Shown piece by piece: positions 52,965-63,734 of a stretch of DNA of 64,000 nucleotides; the stretch's first letter is position 1, and the number at the start of each line of letters is the position of its first letter. Source of the stretch: Poecilobothrus nobilitatus (lineage: Eukaryota > Arthropoda > Insecta > Diptera > Dolichopodidae). The stretch covers positions 103,927,948 to 103,991,947 of the forward strand of contig OX352773.1 of the NCBI GenBank assembly GCA_947095535.1. The letters are read 5' to 3'. The position numbers and the translations under genes were made by a program. The notes under the pieces are model-generated. The model did no database searches. It saw only the letters and a list, made by a program, of their open reading frames with translations, and had not been told where the DNA came from.

Positions 52965-54001
52965 TCTTAACATCTGATCATCGTAAAAAAAATTTTCCAA
53001 CACAGATTTCTGTAAAATTGTAAAATATTTTCAAATACAAAATTATTTCAAACATATAAATAAATGTTTTATTTTTGTTTTCAAATAGATACCAAAAGCA
53101 ATTAACTTCTTTTTGATTTTTATTATTTTTTCATTTCTTACAGCATAGAATGGAACGTAATAATAACAAAACAAAGTAAAATCGAAGATTTCAGATTATT
53201 TTCTCAACCTTCTTATAGAACAGAAAAAAGAAATCCTACATAACAGATGCACCTATAATTATATAATTTTTTTCTTTCTTTTGTTTTTATTTTTACTTTT
53301 TTACTGCATTCACAAATTTTAACAATGTTTGAAAGAGTCAAACTAGTTTTAACAATTTATTTTACACCAGGTAAACAGAAATTAGAAGAATGCAAAATAT
53401 TTTTTAAGTTCATATGTACTTAGAACAAAATATAGAATACAGAGAAACAACTCATATCCTAAAATAGGTAATATATTTTTCTTATTTTTATTTTTTTTTA
53501 TTTTACAGCTTTAAAACTATAATAACAACTTACAACAATTATTGATCTTCTTTAATAAACAAAAATACACTTACCTACTGTACCTACTTCTTGTTTACGT
53601 TTTGTTTTTATTTTTATTATTTACATCTTCGTATTCAAAAGTACCTATGAATATTTTTTTTATTGAATAATAAAAATAAGTTTTTTTCGTTTCTTTTATA
53701 TCTCCTTTACGTATGTAGGTATATTTTATTAAGCATGCGATTTTGCGCAATTTAAAAAAATAAACTTGATTTGACCTGAAAAAAATCATCTTTCTATTTG
53801 TATGATATCCTATTACAAAGTATCAATGAATTTATTGAAAAACCTAAATATCCTAAACTTGTTCAGTTCATTAACCTTGCCTAACAACTTCTACAGTACC
53901 AACAACCTTCATTTTCTACTTACAACCACTTGCAACTTATAAGTTAACAACCCATGCTTATAACCTAAACCAAAACAAACAAAACAAGTTTTCGACCTAC
54001 T
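52965..54001. repeat. Polinton B-type TIR (copy C)
   Basis: Starts 43 bp after the PolB stop and matches 38,605-39,640 almost base for base, ending CCTACT at 54,001. The flank AACCAAGAATAACCTACATT is the same as outside copy B. Confidence 0.6.
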
Positions 54002-54019
54002 AACCAAGAATAACCTACA

Positions 54020-55050
54020 TTAAACCCATCAATCAAAATATAGGTCAGTGGGCGTGGTCTTCGGTGCGATATGGCATGATTTTTCCCCATCCCCAAGTGC
54101 AGGATTACCTACTCAAACCAATTTATTGGCATATTGATACAAATAAAATTACAGATCTACTGCATTTTTTTATAACAAAAAAAATATCGGCAAACTTCAT
54201 TACTCTAGAAGATAATCAAGATTTAGATTCAGACCATTCTGCTGTGGTACTGAATCTGAATAAAAAGATTGTCGAAAAACTAAATAAGCCTACTCTTATT
54301 AATAAATCAACAGATTGAGAAAGTTTTAAACAAGAGATAGAAAATTAAATAAATTAAGAGCTAAAATAATAAATAGATAATGTTATCGAAAATTTGATCA
54401 AAATTGAATAATACTAAAGAATGTAAGTGTACATCAGCAGATAATAATTATCTTAGATATATCATAAATATGTTGTAAAAAATTACAATAGCTAGACGTA
54501 GATGGCAACAAACACGTGACTTAGCTGATAAAAAGTTTTTAAATAGAATAACTGAAAATCTGAGAGCTAAAAAAAAAAAATTTTTTTTGTGGAAAGCAAC
54601 AAAGAGTCTACAAAAACCTAACTTGCAAGTTCCACCAATCAAGAACAAAAAAGGTGAATAGACAAGAAACTATAATGAAAAGGCTGAAACATATAAGCGG
54701 AAGAAATCTTTCAGCGGAATGAAATAGACTTAGATTTCTACATTGAAAATGACGTTAGACAGAAAGAGAATGTTCTTGCACCACTCTCCCAAGTGGAATT
54801 GGTTGATGGAATTAAAACTCTCAAGTTGAAAAAAGCACAAGATTTTAATTTAATAACAGCGGAAGTATTAAAACAACTTCCGAAAAAAGTTGTAACAATG
54901 CTAGCACACATAATGAATGCTATATTAAGAATAAATTATCTACCTAATATTTGGAAGGGTACAGAAATAATTATGATAGAAATAATTATGAGCCTGAAAA
55001 GCCTTCCAATGAATCAAAATCTTATAGACCAATTTCTTTCTTACAGATAG
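54020..55050 (+). pseudogene. LINE endonuclease C-terminus to RT fragment (third copy)
   Basis: Third copy of 21,890-22,990 / 39,660-40,690. WHIDTNKITDLLHFFITKK, LDSDHSAVVLNLNKKIVEK, VELVDGIKTLKLKKAQDF and MNAILRINYLPNIWKGTE. The 85-codon RT part is open here, unlike in the right arm. Confidence 0.75.
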
Positions 55051-55094
55051 TGTCTGAGAAATAGCTTTTTGAGAGATAGCTTTTTGAGAAATTA

Positions 55095-55640
55095 TTATTA
55101 AAAAGAATGATACCGAAAACAATAAATGATAAGTTCCCGTTAGCTCATTTAGATGACATTTTAGACTTTTTCAACTAATAAAGGTCATTATCAGTTCATG
55201 AAATTACCATTTGGATTATCTTCAAATAGTTGGATATCTTCAAATAGTTTACTTTGAATCTAATAATAATCTTATCTTATTCTTTTAATAGTTTAGTTTA
55301 GTTCAATAGTTTTTGGATTGGATATCTTCAAATAGTTTACAAAGAACGCTATAAATTATCCGGATTAGACTCTGACGCATGTTTCTACTTCGACGATATT
55401 ATAATCCACGGATGCAGTAAAACATTACAAAATTATAACAAAAATTTAATAAATTTTTTCACAAAATTGAGAGAATCTAACTTAAAATTAAATCCAACTG
55501 AATGTACATTTATACAAACAGAAGTTACTTATCTACACCATCTAATTAAATCTAGTTACTTATCTACACCATCAAAAAGAAATAAAACCTGATCTTTCCA
55601 AAAACGGCAAATTAAAGTAATGTCCAACACCTATAAAGGC
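55095..55640 (+). pseudogene. Ty3/gypsy RT fragment (third copy)
   Basis: Copy of 40,750-41,160 with about 85-100 bp of extra sequence at 55,220-55,330, where GGATATCTTCAAATAGTTTA occurs twice around a TTTAGTTTAGTTCAATAG stretch. FYFDDIIIHG and LKLNPTECTFIQTEVTYL are readable. The similarity to the arms stops at CCAACACCTATAAAGGC (55,640). Confidence 0.7.
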
Positions 55641-55674
55641 AAGTAACAAGTAAGTAACACCTAACAAATTTTTG

Positions 55675-55775
55675 ACGTACTAACCATTAAACCCATCAAT
55701 CAAAATATAGGTCAGTGCGCGTGGTCTTCGGTGCGATATGGCATGATTTTTTCCTATCCCCAAGTGCAGGATTAC
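55675..55775 (+). repeat. Partial duplicate of the LINE segment at 54,017-54,112
   Basis: ACCCATCAATCAAAATATAG through GTGCAGGATTACCTACT repeats 54,017-54,112 with a few changes (GTGCGCGTGG for GTGGGCGTGG). It ends at the exact point where a different LINE on the minus strand begins. It shows that this junction has been rebuilt by template switching or recombination. Confidence 0.75.
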
Positions 55776-55779
55776 CTAC

Positions 55780-57600
55780 TGGTTTGCCCGCTGAATAAAA
55801 ATGACAACCCAACTCTCCAATAGCTTTTCTTAGCTCTCTTCCTCTTGTTGAAATAAATCTCCAGTCGAACCTCAGTCGAAATGTTTGGCGTTAAAGTCAC
55901 CTGCCAAAATGAACCTATCCCCAAGTAGATTAAGGAAATTTTTAAACATAGGATACTTAATATTGCCTTTAGGAGGACAATATAAAGCACCAGCATTAAA
56001 ATTTTGTTAAGAGACTTGATTTATATTACTGATAGTTGAAACTTAAGAAATTTATATTACTGAGAGTTCAGTTTGTATATTACACTCTTCGTGGTGTAAT
56101 ATAGTATTTTTTACTAAAATTGCACTCTCGGTAGATTGCTTGGATGTACTTTATAGCATGTGGAGCCTAATATCTTTAACTCTGACTGTCTTGTCATATG
56201 AGTTTCTGAAAGTAGACACACATCGATATTTTGATTTTTTTTAAATAATTCTAGTGCAGGCGTTTTATTAAGAATACCATTGGCGATCCACGTATCTATT
56301 GCTCTATATGTTTTCTAGCATATTTAATCTTCTTGAGATTTCGTCCATTGCATTTAACATATTTTGCATCATTTGCACTATAATGTTATTATCAGTTAAT
56401 TTTTGTATTGTCGTATTACTTTGTTTTGTATTATTTTCTTTTAATATATTAGTGTGATTTTTAGCACTATCTTGTGGTACTTGGGCAAACGATAAGCCCT
56501 TAGTAACCTTACGAGATTCAAAAATTCTGGGGCTTCTTGGATTTAATTCGCGTAATTTAGTTTGCCTTGGATTCATTTTTAAATTTTTGTTTCTTTTGTA
56601 ATTTCTTTTCAAACAAGATTCCCCTATAGTTGGCAGGATGAGATTCAAGGCAGTTAACACATTTAGGAGTCACATTTTTTTCTTTGGCGCACTTTGATGA
56701 TAAATGTGCGCCAGCTTTTACACATTGAGCTAGACGTTGGCATAATTTTTGTACATGGCCATATCTATGTCACTTTTTACATTGAGGAATCTAATTGTTT
56801 TTTCTAAGAGCCTTAACTTTCACTCTGATGTGCTGAACAAATTCTATTTTATAAATTTTATTTATGTCTTCAGTATTTTCAAATGGTACCATAAATATAG
56901 TTTCTTTATTATTTTTCTTAGTTTTTTTAATTTTATTTGAAACATCAAGAATTTTGAAACCCTTATTTTTAAGCTCATTCTTTATGTCTTCAGGTTGGCA
57001 TGATGTGTGTGAAATCCTAGCCATAACTTTGATTGGCCTGGTCAACTCATATTCATACGTGTGCCATTCTAATGTAGCTTCATTTATAAGTTTTGTTAAT
57101 TCTCTGTATTCCCCTTCTTCATGAACATTAAATTTTAATTGGTGGTTGTTCATCATGTTGATTTTATAGTTAAAATTTACTTCTTTGAGGAGGTTTTAAT
57201 TTTCTAGTAAAATTGCCTTTTTCAGTAGTTGGTAACCCGTTATTCTCTTTTACTTTATTCACAAAATTTTCTAAGCTTATATCTGGAGACCTCTCTGCTT
57301 TTCTTTTTTAGTATTTTCTTTTCAGAATCCAGTCGATTTCTCGATCTAATTCTTCTTCATGTGTACAATATTCTACTGTACTACTACTGAGTTTTTTATT
57401 TTCTTCTTGAAGAATGCATGTCTCACTTTTCAAATCTCTACATAATTGTTCAAGTTCGCTTATTCTTAAGTGAAATTTTTCATTTTCTTGCAAATCACTT
57501 GCATTTAAATTACCTTCACAGATTTTTCTGTAACTGTCATCAGAGTTATTTAATATATAATTTTCTTGATATTTTTGTCCACTAAGCCATTGCATTGATT
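55780..57600 (-). pseudogene. Jockey-type LINE: ORF1 and start of ORF2, truncated
   Basis: On the minus strand, 57,600-57,310 is a coiled-coil (LRISELEQLCRDLKSETCIL, EENKKL); 57,156-56,791 is the PRE_C2HC-type domain (YELTRPIKVMARISHTSCQP, MVPFENTEDINKIYKIEF); about 56,780-56,640 holds decayed CCHC knuckles (HRYGHVQKLCQR, CVNCLESHPANYRG); 56,660-56,304 is the ORF1 tail (MMQNMLNAMDEISRRLNMLE). ORF2 begins near 56,290 with VCLLSETHM near 56,210 and FILAGDFNAKHFD near 55,900, the AP endonuclease. Frameshifts separate the parts. The RT is missing because the element is cut at 55,780. Confidence 0.8.
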
Positions 57601-57604
57601 TTGA

Positions 57605-58385
57605 ACTGTTGGTGGTAACCTGGGCATATAATAATGTATATCGTATAATTAATAGTAGTAATAATAACATTAATAATATTAATAATAATAATAGTAATAA
57701 TAACAATAATTATAATAATAGTAATAATAATATTAGCTGCTGCAGTGGGGCTATCTTTGGTTATATCATGCAAGTAAGGTGTTATATACTGCTGCACGTT
57801 GTAATCCAGTGATAGTCTGTAGTAAAATAATAACAATAATAATAATAATAATAATAATAATAGTAATAGTAATAATAACAATAATTATAGTAATAATAAT
57901 AATAGTAATAATAATAATACCTGCTACAGTGGAGCCATCTTTAGTTATATCATGCAAGTAAGGTGTTATATACTACTGCACGTTGTAATCCACTGATGGC
58001 GCTGACTCTGTAGTAAAATAATAACAATAAAAAAAATAATAATAGTAATAATAATAATAGTAATAATATTAATATTAATAATAATAATAAAAGTAATAGT
58101 AATAATAACAATAATTATAATAATAATAATAGCTACTACAGTGGAGTTATCTTTGGTTATATCATGCAAGTAATGTGTTATATACTGATGCACGTTGTAA
58201 TCCACTGATGGCGCTAACTCTGTAGTAAAATAATAATAATATTAATAAGAATATTAATACCAATAATAACAGCCACTACAGTGACAGTGGGGGTTGCCAT
58301 CAATAATTACCTCATGTAGTAATATATATACTACTACTACATGTTGTAACTGTTGTGACGGCTTTAGTCACTGTTAGCAAAATAA
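57605..58385. repeat. Tandem repeat with (AAT)n microsatellites
   Basis: A ~90-bp core (CAGTGGAGTTATCTTTGGTT ... TATATCATGCAAGTAAGGTG ... CACGTTGTAATCC) recurs at about 57,737, 57,921, 58,133 and, more diverged, 58,262. Each core is followed by an (ATA/AAT/GTA)n tract of 50-110 bp. Period is roughly 130-210 bp because the microsatellite length varies. Long Leu- or Ile-only reading frames here are products of the repeats, not genes. Confidence 0.85.
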
Positions 58386-58615
58386 TAATAATAGGCGGAT
58401 TCATTGTTTCCTTACAGTCCCACTCCCAATTCAATGTTTCCGTATCCATTTTCCTATCCTTTCCTATCCCTAATTCCTAGCCAATATGCTGCGTTCGCAG
58501 GTAAGGGTTTCATCCCATTATATTGGCTAAAGGGGGAAGTGGGTTTAGTTAGTAAGAATCTGACACTACCAATGGGGACATTCTTGGTGTCTTTGGAAGA
58601 TTCCCACCTCTCTTA
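58386..58615. other. Unassigned, possible old LINE 3' end
   Basis: More G+C than the surroundings, with repeated TTCCTATCC/TTTCCTATCCC and GTGGGTTTAGTTAGTAAGAA TCTGACACTACC. A vague likeness to 3,800-3,845. No protein. Confidence 0.25.
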
Positions 58616-58619
58616 GGAA

Positions 58620-58945
58620 AAAAAAAAAAATTTGCGGAAGTCTATATTTTTTTATATAAACCGGAGTTTTATCTTGAAGGTTTACATGCTGTTTATAAAA
58701 ATTGTTATGTGACAGTTTGGCGTCCTGTAAGTGAAAAATATCTGAAAATTTTTTTGTATTTGTATCAATTTTGCAATTTGAGATAGTTACTTGTTGATTG
58801 GATGTGTTTAAAATATTTACGTGTGCTATGGCTTTTGCTGGTATAATTGTGTTACCAATAAATATGTTGTTTCCTATTTGTTGATTTAATATTATGCATT
58901 TTTTAAAACTAGCTACACCTACTAAACAAAACAAAAACCATTAAT
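58620..58945 (-). pseudogene. Ty3/gypsy RT N-terminal fragment
   Basis: Minus strand: QIGNNIFIGNTIIPAKAIAH, VNILNTSNQQV, FSDIFHLQDAKLSHNNFYKQ and DKTPVYIKKYRLPQ. This is the region between protease and RT of gypsy elements (the F..IFHLPDDKL and TPVYIK.YR.P blocks). It ends at an A/T run near 58,625. It could be from the same family as the protease halves flanking Polinton A. Confidence 0.7.
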
Positions 58946-59278
58946 AAAAGTAGCGAAAATATATGTTACTTCGTTTCAAAACTATTATGTTATTAAAATT
59001 ACTGTAAGAGAGAAAATGAACAAAATATTGTTTAGGTAGTTTTTTTACAATACTTTTTTAAAGTCGCAACTCTGTTATTGTGCCTATGCATTATTGTAAT
59101 ACTAAGTATGGGAACTAGGAATATTTGGAATTGAATCGCAATGTATTTTTAAAGGCGCAACTTTGTTCACAACGTATTCATTTAAGTACATAGTGGCAAA
59201 AAATAATAATCGAAAGTGTTTAAAATTGTTAATTGAAATTAAATAAAAAAGTAATAATTAAAGGTATTTCAAAATGGT
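58946..59278. other. No recognisable feature
   Basis: AT-rich, no protein or repeat identified, apart from a short internal repeat of AAGTCGCAACTCTGTTATTG / AAGGCGCAACTTTGTTCACA (59,061 and 59,153). Copy D starts at 59,279. Confidence 0.4.
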
Positions 59279-59557
59279 TATGGGATTTAATGTTGCCTTA
59301 CTCTGATAATCTTGTTGTTGTTGTAGTTGCTGTTGTTTCTGTTGCTGCGGTTGTTGCTGTTGTTGTGATTGTTGATGTTGTTGTTGATGATGCTGTTGAT
59401 GTAGTTGTTGTTATTGTTGATGAAGATTAGAAGCGTCATCTTCATTTTGCGTCTTTCTCCTTTTCGCAGGAAGACGCACTGCTGCACTAGTAGTAGCAGT
59501 TGTAGCAGTTACAGCCTCTTCTGCAGTCATGAAGAAGTTTAAATATTCCTGTGCCAT
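59279..59557 (-). pseudogene. Gln-rich protein, truncated (copy D)
   Basis: Start at 59,557 (MAQEYLNFFMTAEEAVTATT), TAA at 59,411-59,413 in the Gln tract as in copies B and C, cut at the copy D junction before the basic C-terminus. The antisense strand shows a Val-rich open frame, which is a by-product of the repeats. Confidence 0.55.
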
Positions 59558-59836
59558 ATCTTGCTTGTTTGAACTTAAACTGATATTTTTTGTATAAAAT
59601 CCTAATGTATTTATACTAATTAAAATGTATTGAAGATAAATTTAGATTGCTTTTTGTTTTTCAATTCTTTCTATTTTAAGATAGTATTAAGATGGGATTG
59701 TAGTTAAACAACTATAATTTAATAAAGCGACCTTTGCTTACAATGTAATTGTTCATTTAACAGAGTGAATCTGTATTAAAAATTTAATATTATTCTGTTA
59801 TTTAAGCATTTAACATCTAAAATTCGTATAAAGAAA

Positions 59837-62800
59837 ATGTCGAAAAAAATTATTTTACAAAAGTTTCTTACCGAAACTATAACACCTTATATAATCGAAA
59901 GTGAAAATTCGACATTTGTTAAGCGGTTTAATATGAACGGGCACAAAATAAAATTTGTAATTAAATCCGTACCTCACAATAGAGAACCAATTAGTTGGAT
60001 TAAGGATGCTATACATCAAATAATCAACATTGCTGTGAAAGATGTGAATTCCAGGGATAAGATTGGGTTAACATTTTGTGGAGAGAGCTTTGAACATTAA
60101 GGTCCTGCGTATCTCAGTTTTAGATCCGCTCATGAACTAAAATTTAGCGACGTTTGGGATGTAATTTCTAATGTTTTCCAAAATAATTCTGAAGGTAGTT
60201 ATTTATAATACATTTTTGGCTTCATTTATTATAAACTATTTTTATTTTACGTCTACAGGTTTAAGTACAGACACTTTTTGTTTAACAGTTACCCATGTTA
60301 AATTACCCGTTGGTAGAGGTAGAAGTAATAAATATTCAAATTTTGATGAGGAATGCTTAAAAAGGAAAGAAATAATAGCAATAAAAAATAGCGATAATTT
60401 ATGTTTACCGCGTGCACTTGTTGTTTCAATAGCTAAAATTGAAAAATTTAATGATTATGAAAAAATTCGAAAAAATATAGGAAAACTTCAAACTTTAACA
60501 GCTTTAAAATTATTAGAAAAATCAAAAATAACAATTCCATCTGAAGGTTGCGGAATTCGTGAATTGAATCAATTTCAAACATTTTTACACAAACACAAGA
60601 TTGTTGTATATAAATATGGAACAAGGGGTGCAGAAATAATATTTGAAGGATTGAATAATGGGAAAAAAATTAACTTGTTATATCATAATAATCATTATAA
60701 TGTAATAACCTCACTAACAGCTGCTTTTTGCACAGCATTTTATTGTGAAGAATGTCATATTCCGTATTCTAAGAAAAATGAACATAGATGTTCGAAAAGT
60801 TGCCCTTGCTGTCAAAACTCACCAGCTTGTTCACTTAATGTTAAAAATATTTTATGTATGCAGTGTAATCAAACATTTCGTGGTCAAACATGTTTTGAAA
60901 GCCATAAGGCTGCCAGTTAAAAAAATAGAAGCATCTGTAAAGAAATTAGAAAATGCAAATCTTGTTTTAAAGTTCATAAAAGCAGTAGGACTCATATATG
61001 TGGAGAATATTTTTGTAAGATTTGCGATAATCATGTTCCTGAAAACCATAAATGCTTCATTCAACAAGACAAAACAAAAGTAAATTTTGAAAATTGCATT
61101 TACGTATTTTATGATTTAGAAACAAGACAAGAAGAAATTAGCTTTACAAAAATAAAAGAACATGTTCCAAGTTTATGTGTGGCTCAGCTAAGATGCTTTA
61201 AATGTATTAACATTGATTCTCTATACTTCTGTGGAAAATGTAAATTAAGAGAGAGAATTTTTAAAACGAAAAATGTGATAGAGGATTTCATGGAATTTAT
61301 TTTAAAATTAAGAAAGGAATTCAAAAAGATTGTCATAATTGCCCATAATGGTCAGGCGTTTGACCATCAATTTATTCTGAATTATATACTCAATAAAACT
61401 GTACTTGAACCAAAGTTAATTGATAATATTAAATTTATAGATTCTATGAATTACTTTCCTATGGCCTTGGCAAAATTACCAAAAGCTGTTAATTTATCAA
61501 TCAATTTGAAAAAGGGTTATTTTCCGCATCTATTTAGTAAATTAGAAAATGAAAATTACATTGGCCCACTTCCAGCAATTAAATACTATAACTTTAATAC
61601 AATGAAAGCAGATGAGCGTAATGAATTTTTAATGTGGTATGAACAAAAGAAAAACTCAAAATATGGAGAAAGATATGTTAGAATACTGTATAAATGATGT
61701 TTAAATTATAACTAGAGCATGTCTGGTTTTCAGAAATTTTTTATAGAAGAATGTAATGTGGAACCATTTGTAAAAGTAACAACAATAGCTTCAGCCTGTA
61801 ATATTGTATATAGAAGAAACTTTCTCAATTCGAATACTATAGGAATTATACCAAGAAAAGGATATAGGATGGAAGACAATCAGTCAAAAATTGCCATGCA
61901 ATGGCTTATTTGGGAAAAAGATTTGAGAAAAATTGATTTGAAATGTGCATTTAATGGAAAAGAAAAATAAATCGGAAATGTTAAAGTCGATGGATTTTGC
62001 GAAGAGACTAAAGAAATATTTGAATTTTACGGTTGCTATTATCATGGACATCCAAAATGTTTAACAAACCAGAGGGATATACCATTACATGATAACTCTG
62101 GCGATACTTTGAATCTACGATATGAAAAAACATTAATGAGATCAGAGTTTATAAAATCATGTGGATATAAAGTTATTGAGATGTGGGAATGTGAATTCCG
62201 GGAGCTAATGAGACAGAATGAAAATATGAGATATTTAGAAAATCATTCATTAATTAATTTAGTTCCTTTAAATCCTCGTGATGCATTTTATGGCGGAAGA
62301 ACGGGAAATAGTTACACATATTATAAATGTAAACAAGGAGAAAAAATTAAATACATAGATGTATGTTCCTTATACCCATATGTTTGCAAACGAGGAAAAT
62401 TTCCCATAAACCATCCTAAGATTTATGTTGGAGAAGATACTTGCTCTAAGTTAAACAGAATGACTATTGACGGTATTATTAAATATAAAATCTTACCACC
62501 AACAAATCTATTACACCCCGTGTTACCTGTCAAACAAAATAATAAACTGATGTTCTCACTACGTAACACTTGTAGTGAACAAAAATATCAAGGAAAATAC
62601 TGTGAACATACAGACGATGAAAGAGCATTAGTAGGAACTTGGGTAATTGATGAAATTAAAAAAGCAATTGAAAAAGGGTATAAACTTTTAAATATTTATG
62701 AAGTTTGGGAATACGAAACAGTAAAATATGACAGTATCAATATATGCAATGGTATTGATGGTTTATTCACTAAAATGATGAATAAATTTATATAGATTAA

Positions 62801-63687
62801 ACAGGAAGCTTCTCGGTGGCCAATAAAATGTCAAATTCAAAAAGAAAAGGAAGAATATATTGATAGTTTTTTTGAAAAGGAAGAAATTAAATTAGAATAC
62901 GATAAAGTAGTTAATAATCCTGGTTTAAGATCTTTTGCTAAGATTATTTTAAACTCATTCTGGGGAAAATTTGGGCAAAAGGAAAATCAACAACAAACCA
63001 CCATTATAAATCAACCTTTTAAACTTTACGAGTTAATAACAAATCTCTGTAGAAGTATGTCACATATTTCCAGTAAATGAAGAAAACATAGTGGCTAGCT
63101 GGAAGTATAAAGAAGAAGCAGCAACTTCTTTATCTACTGTCAACGTAAGTATCGCTGCTTATACAACAACACAGGCTCGTCTTCAACTTTACAGTTATTT
63201 AGAGAAGCTAGATAGTAGAGTATTATATTATGACACCGATTCGGTGTTGTATATTAGTCGAGAAGGAGAATATGAACCACAAACAGGGGAATTTATAGGA
63301 GACATGACAGATGAGTTAGAGTGTTATGGTATAGGAAGTTATATTACAGAATTTGTAAGTGGTGGTCCCAAGAACTACGCCTACAAAATTTACTGTACAA
63401 AAGATAATACCGAAAAAATTGTTTGTAAAGTTAAAGGATTCTCTCTTAGTTATGAAGCTTCACAAAAAATTAATTTTAATAGCATAAAGGAAGCAGTTTT
63501 AAATTCATTTAATAGCACAGACACATACGTCATTTCAGAAAATATTCGTCGAAATAAAAATCACGATGTTCTTACGATTCCTGAAATAAAAAAATATCAA
63601 CCAAAATCGGAAAAACGAAAATTTAATGAAGATGGTAGTTCTTTACCGTATGGATATAATAGGAAAAAACCACATGTTGATAAGTAA
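59837..63687 (+). pseudogene. Protein-primed DNA polymerase B (copy D)
   Basis: Same plan as copy C: N-terminal domain with TAA at 60,098-60,100, 64-bp intron 60,195-60,258, Cys-rich region, TAA at 60,918-60,920. Own lesions: 33-bp in-frame deletion near 61,421 after LEPKLI, TAA near 61,701 in the Exo III region (EYCIND), TAA at 61,968-61,970 within KEKQIGN-equivalent sequence, TAG at 62,793-62,795, and the shared frame change near 63,055. Motif A KYIDVCSLYPYVCKRGKF (62,360), motif B NSFWGKFGQ (about 62,955, intact Gly) and motif C LYYDTDSVLYI (63,230) are all present. Of the lineage B copies its polymerase motifs are the least damaged. Confidence 0.9.
60195..60258 (+). other. Predicted 64-bp GT-AG intron in PolB (copy D)
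   Basis: CTGAAG/GTAGTTATTT ... TTTTACGTCTACAG/GTTTAAG; one base differs from copy C inside (CTTCATTTATT for CTTAATTTATT), splice sites unchanged. Confidence 0.7.
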
Positions 63688-63734
63688 ATCATTCAAATTT
63701 CTTTACATATTAATTTAAAATTTTTAAAATCTTA

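Larger units (their letters stand above)
44157..54001 (+). mobile_element. Polinton copy C (lineage B), 5'-truncated
   Basis: A second copy of the lineage B element, inverted relative to B, starting inside MCP and running through E1, protease, 190-aa protein, acidic protein, integrase, Gln-rich protein and PolB to the TIR. It lacks the LINE and BEL/Pao insertions of copy B. Its right TIR is followed by the same AACCAAGAATAACC flank as copy B, so it was copied with its surroundings rather than newly inserted. Confidence 0.85.

Noticed and set aside
57582..58205. Leu-, Ile- and Asn-rich reading frames on both strands
   Set aside because: Products of (AAT)n/(GTA)n microsatellites, no other protein features.
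59233..59430. Val-rich plus-strand reading frame (VVVVVAVVSVAAVV)
   Set aside because: It is the antisense of the CAA/CAG tract of the Gln-rich gene.
29379..62795. Recoding of TAA as Gln
   Set aside because: Some in-frame TAA codons replace CAA, but others replace Glu, Lys or Trp-context codons and true gene ends also use TAA; ordinary decay explains them better.
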